From contig CAYZSO010000010.1 in NCBI GenBank assembly GCA_964479695.1, forward strand, positions 25,448 through 89,447: 64,000 nt of DNA, given 5' to 3'. A program made the position numbers and the translations under genes. The DNA comes from JAAYZH01 sp964479695. Its GTDB lineage: Bacteria; Bacillota; Clostridia; Saccharofermentanales; Fastidiosipilaceae. The notes beneath the pieces are model-generated. The model had not been told where the DNA came from. It did not search any database and saw nothing but the letters and a program-made list of their open reading frames with translations. This document shows, in pieces, positions 11,401 to 19,564 of the stretch (its first letter is position 1; every line of letters begins with the position of its first letter).

Positions 11401-12444
11401 AAAGCTAGTATTCCTGAAGGTTTTGTCAAAGTTAAAAACGAGTATTTTCAAAGTGTTCGAAATTTTTTTGACCAACTATCCGGTTTCTTATCTCGTGAAC
11501 CACATGCATCTAGGCTAGCAATAATAAATCTTAGAGCAATACAATCTAGTCTAGAAAAAATGCAGACTTTTTTTCAAAGTGTAGCTGAAGAACAATGCAA
11601 TTTTATCGAAAAACATGACATGATTAGCATGTTAGAAAATCAAAGATTATTGGATCTTCAGATGGAATGTTCTTACTATGAAGAACATCAACCAAGCCGT
11701 TTTTTTGACAAGTTTCAAGTTTCACGATGGTACTTTGATTACCATAAATCAAAATTAGAAATAATAAAACAAGCACTTTCTGGTATATCAGTCAAACATT
11801 CTATAATATTCCCGGATAGGTATTATTATGAAAAAACACTCAGTTATTACCCAGTGGTTGTCAGTAATCTTGACACTTACAACGGCTCTCTTTTAACGGA
11901 ATTATTGTGTCAGTGTATACCGTTTGCAGATTTTGAGTTTGATTACTTAGTACTATTAGAAATGAATGATCAAGGAAAAATTTTACAAACCGCACTTAAA
12001 GTGCCTAAATCCTTATTAAAGAAGCTTAAAGAAGCTATTGATAACAATGATACCTCTCAACTAGAAGAGTTGACCCCACCATATCTTATAGAAATATCAT
12101 CACAAATGCTGGGATGCTTTGATAATCAGTTTGAAGTACATAATCCAATTTTTACTGGATATGAGGGAGTTGATAACATCGCAGAATTACTATGGGCTTA
12201 CTCGAAATCGCGCGAAATATTAACCAAGGAGATTGAGTCTGAGTATTGGAATAAAACAGAACACAACTATAGAAAAGAAGTATTAAAAATTCTTGAATCG
12301 ATAATACAGAAAATTCCAAAGAATGATTATGATAGAATTTCTAATCAATGCCATGATGTGTTTGATGGAAACTTGTTTGACGATGTTAGTTTTAATTCAT
12401 TCTTCAACGAACTTGCAACAAAACTTATGATGCAATACCAATGA
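8497..12444 (+). CDS. Avs-like antiviral protein: Cap4/DUF4297-type nuclease fused to STAND NTPase
   Basis: 1315 residues. A basic N-terminus (MAKKKTGKKQK) leads into GYSYQLLYSSYLIL, FYFEGIEDLDQV and IQIKYS (about residues 30-85). This is the arrangement of DUF4297/Cap4 restriction-like nucleases, with E, D and QxK as likely catalytic residues. A P-loop follows at about residues 306-312 (SSGQGKTT), with a Walker B strand LILIDNVD at about 357-364 and a helical winged-helix-like region, as in STAND ATPases. The last ~800 residues are helical repeats without a recognised domain and would be the target sensor. Avs proteins of this type bind a conserved phage protein, oligomerise and cut DNA non-specifically. 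That role is inferred here from architecture. The gene is strongly AT-rich, free of the TTTGGCC motif and surrounded by mobile remnants. It is shorter than typical Avs2/Avs3 (about 1600 residues or more), so it may belong to a different branch. Confidence 0.75.
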   Translation: MAKKKTGKKQKVDSPKVAIQEVHDSRNGGQIALKGYSYQLLYSSYLILSESDENTEFYFEGIEDLDQVKQVEVSNSITHIQIKYSTIRQNASFLSDVLKNFLEIYLLDNVRNFKLVFDFSVAKGHMSKLFESDLDEQSTLYWKSVVEKIKSENFLWNWNNFSFEDFVSKLSFEKVERNYLIDEIEKKLIQEYDITTENVKLFANAFKICCLNKMVERSFLNKREVDVLVQDVKDDINKGTHNPAYKWIKKIFFDKVITEAEDGFYEGKKPTVGDIVSQLPVRRPELEEKLAESIEKNRVTVIKASSGQGKTTLAFQVAYNLRDEFDIYRLIWCNDPRELSNIVQFLASRVRLGEKPLILIDNVDSQLSGWNGLAQLLQEEVIYHYKLLLTVREDDWYSYAGDLSNIKLLHIVKPTLNEREAQSIFEALQRVNKIHPSIYDWRKSWVKVANRKLLIEYIYLLTHGEMLSERISHQLEQINSNNTGKIKCDILRKVCFADTCGIKLSVDKLVKSLPDTAHFDYGEILKSIENEFLIRVDNVGKYVEGLHPVRSQHIVDKLHDFIDISDTALQVVQIADHSYFAKLFSNLPKVITNKHSFYSEVIDSMWNGSDLSHYVFALQGVFSGSIMQYFLSNRHAFDDANEHGGLFILDMELNPFTNFHEFDFTSNAMDELLKIDPNNPNIQYLRDLRDSIPKIDLPQTDVYHLCIAIFNQLKDHDLFDITSDVESYSKIMYWLYNINPALNLSKNVPLDKIWEGKNIYSEDSISSIMYTCFCGDRELYLNFVNKNISSILSYLKASTESLRVYVKDNDIFVEYILLPSNIRNGNDESVSRLKTICKMLPIFEKYHTVSLKPRIEMLSNYNIPDDSLKTMPIRNLFIMFHQEFNSLWSKTIMSNYECDSIIEWLEYWFSARITVVELYQKSITCINKILKGEHFRNVLNDIDSLRVEMNRKLIMEFRFPYEDRPFDVKASIPEGFVKVKNEYFQSVRNFFDQLSGFLSREPHASRLAIINLRAIQSSLEKMQTFFQSVAEEQCNFIEKHDMISMLENQRLLDLQMECSYYEEHQPSRFFDKFQVSRWYFDYHKSKLEIIKQALSGISVKHSIIFPDRYYYEKTLSYYPVVVSNLDTYNGSLLTELLCQCIPFADFEFDYLVLLEMNDQGKILQTALKVPKSLLKKLKEAIDNNDTSQLEELTPPYLIEISSQMLGCFDNQFEVHNPIFTGYEGVDNIAELLWAYSKSREILTKEIESEYWNKTEHNYRKEVLKILESIIQKIPKNDYDRISNQCHDVFDGNLFDDVSFNSFFNELATKLMMQYQ

Positions 12445-12569
12445 ATGCAGCATTTGCTAATAGGAACTAATTGATTTTCAGCAAACTCGTTCGCATTTTC
12501 ATGACCTCGTGTTGCTGATATCTTATTGTGTCTGCTGGTTGCCTGATTTAATCTCCGAGTCTTACTTAT

Positions 12570-13182
12570 GGTGTGTCCAGGGAAAGAGAGAAAAGAGTGG
12601 ATTCGCACGCTTTGGCCTCTGGGAGATAATTTAGAGAGCAGAGGATGGGGATTTCTTGGCGAAAATTGGTTGGATGGTAATTGGTGGACCACACCACAGA
12701 TCAGAGGCGTTGGACAAGAGGTCCGTTCAGGTGAAAAGGGTATTTTGAGAGTATCAGTATCCCTATGACCAGGAAGGAGAAGGAATACAAAGACGCAGAA
12801 AACATACGCAAGCGATTTTGTGCTTCACGAAGGAAGGCTTCACACCAGCGTTTTATCCTGCGGCGAGAACTGGCTTCAAACGGGGCTAGGGTCTCTTTGT
12901 GCTGATGGAGTTTTTCGAAAACGTCAGCGGTGTAACGCTTGTAGGGAAGAAGGAAATCGGGGAGCTCTAGGTGTAATCTGGCACAGCTTCGGTTCTGGCA
13001 ACGAAGGCGACGAAGCGAGAAAACACGGGAATCTCCTAGATGGTTTTTGGCTTTCCTTTGACGACGATCGTAGTAACGAAGTTCTCCTCCGCAAATCGGA
13101 CAAGGAGGAATATCTAACCCCGTAATGACAAAGGTTGATCAGGGGAACTTTCTTTCAAATAAAATTCTGTTACAATAATCAT
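12570..13182 (-). pseudogene. Decayed zinc-ribbon (DUF6431-like) mobile-element gene, copy 1
   Basis: Reading the minus strand from ATG 13182, the N-terminal strand (MIIVTEF) is followed by a two-cysteine zinc ribbon CPICGGELRYYDRR, then LRRLRCQNRSCARLH, LELPDFLLPYKRY and ASSRRRIKRWCEAF. This order matches the small DUF6431 proteins often found in multicopy repeats of Clostridia. Comparison with copy 2 shows one extra base near 13155 and another near 13105, so the N-terminus and the ribbon are in different frames. A TGA follows LVQRL near 12705, with family-like sequence continuing beyond it. The gene is therefore inactive. Its role in any transposition is not established. Confidence 0.7.
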
Positions 13183-13196
13183 GCTTTATTGAGCAG

Positions 13197-13235
13197 AGCT
13201 TCGGGAGGTCCGCAAAAACACACCCGGAGCTTTTT
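13197..13235 (+). terminator. Terminator-like hairpin at the edge of DUF6431 copy 1
   Basis: The arms AGCTTCGGG (13197-13205) and CCCGGAGCT (13223-13231) pair with one G-T and are followed by TTTTTATTTT on the plus strand. The same hairpin is kept in copy 3 (about 19685-19725) but eroded in copy 2. It lies just upstream of the minus-strand start codon of the decayed gene, so it may have blocked transcription entering the element. Confidence 0.6.
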
Positions 13236-13373
13236 ATTTTCTTGATGTGCGTACAGGTATTGGTGGAAATTCTGGGACAGAGAAGACGTCAGTAACGGGC
13301 TAAATTAGGCTGGCAGCGACACTTCGAGAAAAACACAATATACATACAGTATTTTTACCCCCAAATGCTCACG

Positions 13374-13676
13374 CTACTCAATCACAGACCTGTCCCGCTG
13401 CCCATGTAAAAACCTTCTTATCTCAACAGTATCTTCAAGCACGGCATGGTACAACACAAACCCCTTAACCGGGATTTTCCTAATCTCACCCCGCATAGGC
13501 CGTGTTGTACTGTACAGTTCATGGGTATAAGGAAACTCTGCAATACGCTGAACGGCTACATCCAATTCATCCAGTAAATCCTCTGCCGCCTGCGGTGCAT
13601 CCAGCCTATCAGCGATATAATCAACCGCCTCTAAAATATCAGCTTTGGCAAGTGGCAAGTACACTATCTTATGCAC
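13374..13676 (-). CDS. ParE/RelE-family toxin
   Basis: 100 residues with the RelE/ParE fold pattern: YLPLAKADILEAVDYIAD (two N-terminal helices), LLDELDVAVQRIAEFP, then strands RKIPVKGFVLYH and TVEIRRFLHGQRD. The gene follows the antitoxin by 16 bases on the same strand. Family members either poison gyrase (ParE) or cleave mRNA (RelE). The spacing of the helices favours the ParE subfamily, but the target cannot be settled from sequence. The pair lies between a decayed element and the Cap4-STAND gene, a typical accessory-island setting. Confidence 0.85.
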   Translation of the reverse strand: MHKIVYLPLAKADILEAVDYIADRLDAPQAAEDLLDELDVAVQRIAEFPYTHELYSTTRPMRGEIRKIPVKGFVLYHAVLEDTVEIRRFLHGQRDRSVIE

Positions 13677-13692
13677 GATGCTGCTTCCCCTC

Positions 13693-13962
13693 CTATTTGA
13701 CCTTTAGGCGCTCTTTGGCAGACTGCATCACGTCCTCATGGCTCAACCTAACCTTGCTCTCAATAGCCTGAATCTCGGCTTCTCTGAGCTTGTCATAGAC
13801 CTGGCTCTCATACAAGCCTTCTTCATAAGCCTCCATAGACATGACAACAATAGAGCCAGCGCCATTCTTAGTCAGGAACACAGGTTCTTTACTGGACTGT
13901 ACATCTCTGGTGATCTCCGCAAAATTATTTCTCAAATCTGATACTGGCCTAATCCTCTTCAT
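13693..13962 (-). CDS. Phd/YefM-family antitoxin
   Basis: 89 residues. The N-terminal DNA-binding part shows PVSDLRNNFAEITRDVQ, PVFLTKNG and VVMSMEAYE, the standard Phd/YefM pattern, followed by a charged helical C-terminus that would wrap the toxin. It is the first gene of the operon. The ATG at 13962 is preceded by GGAGGCG on the minus strand. Proteins of this type bind their own promoter together with the toxin and repress it. Confidence 0.88.
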   Translation of the reverse strand: MKRIRPVSDLRNNFAEITRDVQSSKEPVFLTKNGAGSIVVMSMEAYEEGLYESQVYDKLREAEIQAIESKVRLSHEDVMQSAKERLKVK

Positions 13963-13983
13963 GGTATCGCCTCCTTAGCATTA

Positions 13984-14013
13984 ATTTATGCATAATTGCG
14001 CTAATTGGTCAAG
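13984..14013 (-). promoter_or_regulatory. Promoter and likely operator of the toxin-antitoxin operon
   Basis: On the minus strand, TTGACC (14013-14008) is followed after 18 bases by TAAATT (13989-13984), then the antitoxin start. The inverted repeats GCAT...ATGC (13979-13994) and TTATGCATAA overlap the -10 region, a suitable place for antitoxin binding. Confidence 0.55.
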
Positions 14014-14154
14014 AGGGAATTATGTGGAGTACATACCTGTATTTCCACAAATGAGGACAACAAAGTGTAGATCTAACCTGATCGAACATGATCAATCTAT
14101 TGATTGCAAGACATCTATTCGCAAGAGTTGCCGAATATGCTAACCTCCGAAAAA

Positions 14155-14640
14155 TCGAAGAGGGTGGGGTGCGGCGGCTTTGGCCTCATGGAGATGAAAT
14201 GGGGAGAGGGAATGATGATGTTTCATGGCGCAAGTTAGTTGGACGGTAGTTGGCGGTTCGCACTACGGATCAGAGGTGTAGAACGAGAGGGTCGTTCAGA
14301 TAAAAAAGTTTTTCGAAGATTGTATCAACCTTTTAGACAGAAAGGCGAAAGAATAAGCAGGCGATATGAAAACAAGAAAGCGGTTCTTAGCTTCACTTAG
14401 GATTGCTTCACGCCAATGATGATTTTACACCCAGAATGCGCTTCGTACGGTACTAGAGAATTGTTGTCCTGTTGGAGCCTTGCGAAAACGTCGTTAGTGT
14501 AGCTCGCGCAGTAAGTAAGGAAACCGGGTAGTTCGAGGAGTAATGTGGTAAGACTTCAGTTCTGATATCGTCAGTAGTGAGATAGGTAAGTGCGGGGAGG
14601 ATAGTCTATATTTGTGAGCTGAAACTATATGGTCTATTTC
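14155..14640 (-). pseudogene. DUF6431-like element, copy 2, C-terminal part
   Basis: This region aligns by eye with 12570-13060 of copy 1. Shared landmarks include a GCTTTGGCCTC segment at the left, TTGGACGGTA, GATCAGAGG, a GGCTTCAC-like block and CGAAAACGTC. Every frame is interrupted. The matching N-terminal part is found only after the 1.3-kb segment carrying the GHKL gene, at 15935-16190. The remaining sequence 13963-14154 and 14641-14871 holds no gene I can support. Confidence 0.6.
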
Positions 14641-14871
14641 GTTATCATTGTCTCCCGAAAATTGACGGCTGAAGAGGAATTAACTGACTGTTGACCTCAA
14701 CAAAAGATTAAGGACGCTACTTTAGTGAAACCTATGAGATGAAGACTTTCTCAGCATGCAATGTTTTCACAAGCATGATCTCTGAATTTGGTTGGATTGA
14801 GTATATGAATCAGTTATACTCTCTGTAGATGGCAAACTTTGTCAATTTACAAGATACGGGAGATGAAAGAT

Positions 14872-15894
14872 ATGATGTTTGAAATTCCGTCACTTAAAAT
14901 TAAGGACTCTTTGAAATTTGCAAAAGAATTAAATGAGATAACATTGGTTGATGGTGATTTTGAGTTTTATAATCGCATGAAATGGGTTGAACCATTTGGG
15001 ATGCTGCTATCAGCCTGTAGTATTAAACAATTTAGACAAAAACACCCTGACACTGCATTTAGATTGCTAGGTCCTAGAGATGAAGAGTGTACATCCTATG
15101 CTTCTCACATGGGCTTTTTCAAAGCTATTTCAGAAAGCATAGACCTAGGGAATAAACCAGGAGAAGCAATCGGAAATAATAATTACCTCCCAATCACAGA
15201 AATGAACTTGCATCAGATACATCAAGATGAAATAGCAGCGGGAAGAATGATCGATATCGGAAGTGCTATCGAATCAAAATCTTCAGAACTAGCAAAGGTA
15301 TTAGGTCGTGATAACAAGAATTTCTGTGAGCTACTTACATATTTGATTCGCGAAATATTGTGAAACATTCCTGAACATGCTGACTGTGGTACAGCCTGGA
15401 TTTGCGGGCAATATTGGCGAGATCAACGTGCTGAAATAGCAATTGTTGATGAAGGCATAGGAATATTGAAAAGTCTCCAACGAAATGAAATACATAGAGA
15501 ATATGTTAATAATGATGCAGAGGCACTAACTTATGCAATAAAGGCAGGGATATCTCAATCCTTCAATCCGTCGAAAAAGAACAATTCTGATGACTACTGG
15601 ACTAACTCTGGTTTTGGACTATTTATGGTAAGTGAGATATGTAAGGAACTTCGTGGTTCATTTTGTTTAGCTTCAGGAAATAAATACCTTTATATTAATA
15701 ATGGAGACACATCTGTTGGTGATACATACTTTTCTGGAACAGCTGTTCAGATAAAAATCTCTACCAGTGAACTAGTAAAAGATGGAGATGTGATTAACAT
15801 CATTTCAAAGAGAGGAGAAGAGCAAGCAAAGCTAATCCGTAACGCTTTTCAAAAAGCCTCTAAACCGTCAAAAGGGTTAATTGATACTCTTTAG
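14872..15894 (+). pseudogene. GHKL (histidine-kinase-like) ATPase protein broken by one in-frame TGA
   Basis: One frame runs from ATG 14872 (GGGAG at 14858-14862) to TAG 15892-15894, with a single TGA at 15361-15363. The stop falls inside the N-box: TYLIREIL, stop, NIPEHA. The second half has the other GHKL motifs, IAIVDEGIGI (G1 box) and SGFGLFMVSEIC (G2 box). The N-terminal part contains KWVEPFGMLLSAC and FRLLGPRDEE, like proteins that pair a short regulatory domain with a GHKL ATPase. CGA to TGA is the simplest cause, since arginine is expected at that position. Other genes here use TGA as an ordinary stop, so recoding is unlikely. The segment is inserted between the two halves of DUF6431 copy 2. 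Confidence 0.75.
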
Positions 15895-15934
15895 ATAGAA
15901 AATTAGTAACCTAATTACTTGACTGGTATGCAAA

Positions 15935-16190
15935 TAGAAGCGAAGTTCTCCTCCGCAAACCGAACAAGAAGAATATCTAGCCTCGTAATGACATAGGTTG
16001 ATCAGGGGAACTTTTTTCAAATGAAATTCAGATGCAACAATCATACTTTTTTGCTGAGCTTCGGGAGAGGCGGTAAAAATACACACAACGCTTTTCCGTT
16101 CATAATTTTCGGACATGTATTATCGGAAATTCAAAGGAAGACAAGACGTCAGTAACAGGCCAAATTAGGCTGGTAATGACAACAAAAGAT
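15935..16190 (-). pseudogene. DUF6431-like element, copy 2, N-terminal part and upstream region
   Basis: From ATG 16044 on the minus strand the frame is open through VPLINLCHYEARYSSC and SVCGGELRFY, showing the undamaged N-terminal phase of this family. It then runs off into unrelated sequence at about 15935, where copy 1 continues. The upstream 150 bases (GACGTCAGTAAC, AAATTAGGCTGG) match copies 1, 3 and 4. Confidence 0.6.
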
Positions 16191-16232
16191 ATTTGTGCTT
16201 TTGAGAAAGAACTGATGGTCTTAGGGATAGAA

Positions 16233-16249
16233 CCCACATTCGTCACCCT
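16233..16249. repeat. Left inverted repeat of the IS
   Basis: Reads CCCACATTCGTCACCCT, the reverse complement of 18396-18412. The six bases to its left, ATAGAA, are repeated to the right of the other end. Confidence 0.9.
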
Positions 16250-16343
16250 ATTTGAGTAAATCTAAGCCTATTTTCTAGCCGTAAACTGACGGCTTTTCTT
16301 CTATGCACTTGTATAGCATTAATAGTAGCGCTACACTGTTCAT

Positions 16344-16685
16344 ATGTCAAAAGAGTATATTGAAACATTACTAGAGGAACGGAATCGTTTGATTCAAGTC
16401 TTGGCTAGCAAAGCTTGGTTATTGCACGGCACCTGGGTAGAGCGCTATTCCACATGTACTCGTCCGGATTGCGAATGTCATACGGGCAAGAGGCATGGGC
16501 CGCGACATTACTTGGCAACTATGCAAGATGGGAAACAGCGCCAGACCTATGTGCGAAGAAATCAGGAGGCCTTGGTTCGGGCAGGAATTCGGCAAAGTCA
16601 AGAAGTCGATTCGATCTTGCTGCAGATCACCCAGATCAATCTGGAATTACTGAAAGAAGGGTATTATGACGATATACAGCCATGA
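16344..16685 (+). CDS. DUF6788-like accessory protein of the IS
   Basis: 113 residues with a zinc-finger-like core: ERYSTCTRPDCECHTG followed by GPRHYLATMQDGK. The family is found next to IS1634-group transposases, as here, where its end overlaps the transposase start by 20 bases. Function in transposition is unknown. DNA-end or transposase binding is a guess from the cysteine cluster. It starts at ATG 16344 without a strong ribosome binding site. Confidence 0.8.
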   Translation: MSKEYIETLLEERNRLIQVLASKAWLLHGTWVERYSTCTRPDCECHTGKRHGPRHYLATMQDGKQRQTYVRRNQEALVRAGIRQSQEVDSILLQITQINLELLKEGYYDDIQP

Positions 16686-18402
16686 GGAGTTGATGGAAAT
16701 CCTTAGTGAGGCTCATGCCGCTCATACGGAAGATGCGTGTCTGCATAACTTTCTGGTTCCTGCTTCCGCCTATTGCCGCACGCTAGGACTAAGGGAGATT
16801 ATTGACTCACTTGTTCAATCCCAGATGCAGTTGCAACCGGGACTTTTGGTGCAGACCATGGTGCTAGACACCCTATCGGGTCGAAGTCCGCTTTATCACT
16901 TGAAGGATTTTGTGTCAGCAATCGACCGAGAGTTGCTCTTGGGGGAAGAAGTCGATCCGCATGGGTTCAGTGATACCAATGTAGGTCGTTCACTAGATGC
17001 CATCGCCGCATGTGGGACGGGCAGGATTTTGTCAGCCTTAGGTGTTGAAGCAGTGAGGCGTTTTACCTTGGATCCCGCAACGATCAGCTACGATACCACC
17101 TCCACGAGTGTCTGGGGATCCTATGAAGTATCGGATGAAGAGGGGCCTAAAATTACTTACGGGCACAGCAAGGATCTTCGCCCGGATCTCAAACAATTCA
17201 TGACGGAATTACTCTGTGTAGATAGCGGGGTACCTATCTTCGGCACAACTTTGGATGGAAATTCTTCCGACAAGGAATCCAATCACCGGATCCTGAAGAC
17301 AATTTCCTCTTTGATGAAACAACATGGTTTGGGCGAAGGTGCCTTTATTTACATCGCCGATTCGGCTATGGTGACGAGTAAGAACTTGGCCGTCCTTGGA
17401 GATACTCGCTTTATCAGCCGTCTGCCAGCAAACTTCAAGGTATGCGAGAGCGTCATCGATGAAGCGATGGAAAACGGAAAATGGATCCCTATCGGAAAAC
17501 TCAATGAAATCTCTAGTAGTAACAAACGGCCAGCTGCTGCTTATCAGGCGGTAGAGGCTAGTGTAACGATTGAGGATGAATCCTATAGAGCCGTTGTGAT
17601 TCACTCAGATGCTCTGGACAAAAGACGCTTGAAAAAATTGGAAAAAGACTTCGCAGACTCGGAAGTTACCCTGCAAAAGGCGTTCAAATCCATCCCACTC
17701 CGCTATGCCTGTGAGACCGATGCTCAACAGGCTGCCTTGCAGGTGCAAACGATGAAGAGTACATACCATCAAGTGCAAGTGGACATTAAAACTGTATCCG
17801 TTCGTGGCCGTGGCCGACCACCTAAAAACGGTGAAGCCAAGGAGATGGAAAGGTACGAGCTTGTTATCCGTATTGTTCCACAAGAAGACCGCGTGGCAGC
17901 CGGGAAACGCAAGGCTGGGTGCTTCGTATTGCTAACGAATGTAGCTCCAGAAACACTAGCTGCGAAAGAGATCCTTAAAGCCTATAAAGGCCAGTTCGCT
18001 GTTGAACAGAATTTTGCTTTCTTGAAAGATCCTCTGCTGGTAAATGACCTCTTTTTGAAAACGCCATCCCGTATTGATGCACTTGGTATGGTTCTGATTA
18101 TTGCCCTGATGATTTACCGGCTCATGCAACGAATGATGCGACGTTATGTGGAAGAAACCGGCAAGAAACTCCCTGGCTGGAAAACGTATCAGGACACGGA
18201 TCGTCCGACTACATACATGCTTACTTGGGCGCTTCGAGGCATTCGGATCTACTTGATCCGAGGTCAACGAGCTTTTCTCAAACCACCAGATGATCGGCAG
18301 TTACGCTATCTCGAAGCACTGGGACTTGATGAAAATGTCTATCTAAAGCCAGGACTCAAGTGTAAGCCGATAATTCCGGGAATTTCAGGGGCGAAAGGGT
18401 GA
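16666..18402 (+). CDS. IS1634-family (IS4-like) DDE transposase
   Basis: 578 residues, full length for the group. Recognisable stretches are DPATISYDTTSTSVWGSYE (first catalytic Asp region), YGHSKDLRPDLKQF, GVPIFGTTLDGNSSD, FIYIADSAMV (second Asp) and the Y-(2)-R/E region FAVEQNFAFLKDPLLV with its catalytic Glu. The stop codon TGA 18400-18402 lies inside the right inverted repeat. It overlaps the preceding ORF, so translation is probably coupled. No interruption is seen, so the element may be active. Confidence 0.92.
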   Translation: MTIYSHEELMEILSEAHAAHTEDACLHNFLVPASAYCRTLGLREIIDSLVQSQMQLQPGLLVQTMVLDTLSGRSPLYHLKDFVSAIDRELLLGEEVDPHGFSDTNVGRSLDAIAACGTGRILSALGVEAVRRFTLDPATISYDTTSTSVWGSYEVSDEEGPKITYGHSKDLRPDLKQFMTELLCVDSGVPIFGTTLDGNSSDKESNHRILKTISSLMKQHGLGEGAFIYIADSAMVTSKNLAVLGDTRFISRLPANFKVCESVIDEAMENGKWIPIGKLNEISSSNKRPAAAYQAVEASVTIEDESYRAVVIHSDALDKRRLKKLEKDFADSEVTLQKAFKSIPLRYACETDAQQAALQVQTMKSTYHQVQVDIKTVSVRGRGRPPKNGEAKEMERYELVIRIVPQEDRVAAGKRKAGCFVLLTNVAPETLAAKEILKAYKGQFAVEQNFAFLKDPLLVNDLFLKTPSRIDALGMVLIIALMIYRLMQRMMRRYVEETGKKLPGWKTYQDTDRPTTYMLTWALRGIRIYLIRGQRAFLKPPDDRQLRYLEALGLDENVYLKPGLKCKPIIPGISGAKG

Positions 18403-18412
18403 CGAATGTGGG
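18396..18412. repeat. Right inverted repeat of the IS
   Basis: Reverse complement of 16233-16249. The right copy of the target duplication, ATAGAA, follows at 18413-18418. Confidence 0.9.
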
Positions 18413-18434
18413 ATAGAATTTTAGGAGGTCGAAT

Positions 18435-19349
18435 ATGGAACTTCACTATGATAACATTGATACTATTGATGCATCCGGAGGAGTGCAAGCAGTAATTGAT
18501 AGGTTAAATACTCTTGCTAAAATGGGTGGGTATGTTTTTCGAGGATATGGCAAGCAGGATGAATTGCTTCCCAATATTATACGAGGAAAAACAAGTTATG
18601 CAAATATTGAAAGTAGACTTCTCGATGATTTCGAAAAATACGGAAGTAGTTATTTTCATGCGACTACACCCATAGACTTCATGTCATACGCACAGCATTT
18701 TGGATTGCCAACACGGTTACTAGATTTCACCCATAATCCTTTTATTGCGTTATCGTTTGCGCTTTTTGCTCCTAAGTCAATAGGTAAGTATAATGTTCCC
18801 GAGGATAAAGAATATTACTATATTCGATATGCAAACCTTGACGAAAACCTTTGTGCACCAGCTATCCCTCTAAATAATGATATATATAACATGAAATTTA
18901 CCAGAACAGATTCACTTGCAACTAAGGCATGTCAATGTATTAATAGTGTAAACGATTTGTTTGGCAAGAATTTACTGGGACGTAATATTTTGGCTTTAGA
19001 TGGCTATAAAAATACCATAGATGATGCAATTAGCAAACAGGATAAACTACGAAATCGTGTTATTCTTTTTATAGACCCAAATCAAGCTAACCAAAGAATA
19101 ATCATGCAACAAGGTCTGTTTATGTTTCCATATACGCTAGATAAAGGCGAGCATATCAAAATACTAAATAACAATTCCTATTATATTAAGATACATAAAG
19201 ACTTACGGAATGAATTAAATCAGTATTTAGATACTCTTGGTTATAATACTTTTCGTCTTATGCCTGATCTTAGCAGCATATGCGAAGCTGTAAAGCGTAG
19301 GAACCTCGATGTGCGTTCCGAAAAAAGTTCAGCAATAAAAAAGAAGTAG
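18435..19349 (+). CDS. FRG-domain protein
   Basis: 304 residues. The FRG signature is clear: YVFRGYGKQDELLPNIIRG near residue 35 and YAQHFGLPTRLLDFTHNP near residue 90, followed by SFALFA. FRG proteins occur in phage-defence and prophage settings and resemble ADP-ribosyl-transfer folds in some analyses, but their reaction is not established. ATG 18435 has AGGAGG at 18423-18428. The IS ends 22 bases upstream, so native transcription from the left is interrupted unless the IS supplies a promoter. Composition is AT-rich like the other island genes. Confidence 0.85.
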   Translation: MELHYDNIDTIDASGGVQAVIDRLNTLAKMGGYVFRGYGKQDELLPNIIRGKTSYANIESRLLDDFEKYGSSYFHATTPIDFMSYAQHFGLPTRLLDFTHNPFIALSFALFAPKSIGKYNVPEDKEYYYIRYANLDENLCAPAIPLNNDIYNMKFTRTDSLATKACQCINSVNDLFGKNLLGRNILALDGYKNTIDDAISKQDKLRNRVILFIDPNQANQRIIMQQGLFMFPYTLDKGEHIKILNNNSYYIKIHKDLRNELNQYLDTLGYNTFRLMPDLSSICEAVKRRNLDVRSEKSSAIKKK

Positions 19350-19564
19350 GGAGGATAATAATGTGAAGTCTATATGATATTAAGGATCAGACCTGGACAC
19401 CTCAACTCCAAGTTTATTAGACTGATCAAAGAGCAAAGAATATATTTGATACATTCAAGTGAAAATGGAGGAAACAATGAATCAAATATTTTATCTCTTT
19501 CGTTGAAATGAGTTCTTCTTTACAGTAAAGTTCTTCTATCGGGCTGTTGCCAACTGATTATGCC
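19350..19564. other. Decayed coding remnant downstream of the FRG gene
   Basis: A GGGAGGA site precedes a frame that is broken at once but keeps protein-like pieces on the plus strand (SLYDIKDQTWTPQ, TDQRAKNIFDTFK, IKYFISFVEMSSS), separated by stops. I read this as the degraded former partner gene of the FRG protein. Confidence 0.35.

Larger units (their letters stand above)
16233..18412 (+). mobile_element. IS1634-type insertion sequence, complete, 2180 bp
   Basis: Perfect 17-bp inverted repeats, CCCACATTCGTCACCCT, begin at 16233 and end at 18412. The flanks carry the direct repeat ATAGAA at 16227-16232 and 18413-18418, a 6-bp target duplication. The element encodes a short DUF6788-like protein and a DDE transposase. 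Joining the flanks across one ATAGAA restores a sequence in which a 20-codon reading frame (MTTKDICAFEKELMVLGIEF) runs into the ribosome binding site of the FRG gene. The insertion therefore landed between that gene and whatever was upstream. Intact repeats and target duplication suggest recent arrival. Confidence 0.92.

Noticed and set aside
12820..13125. Plus-strand ORF with a Cys/Glu-rich product
   Set aside because: Antisense to the zinc-ribbon pseudogene, whose minus-strand reading is much more protein-like.
15361..15363. TGA read as an amino acid
   Set aside because: Many other genes here end with TGA at the expected place, so a nonsense mutation is the simpler explanation.
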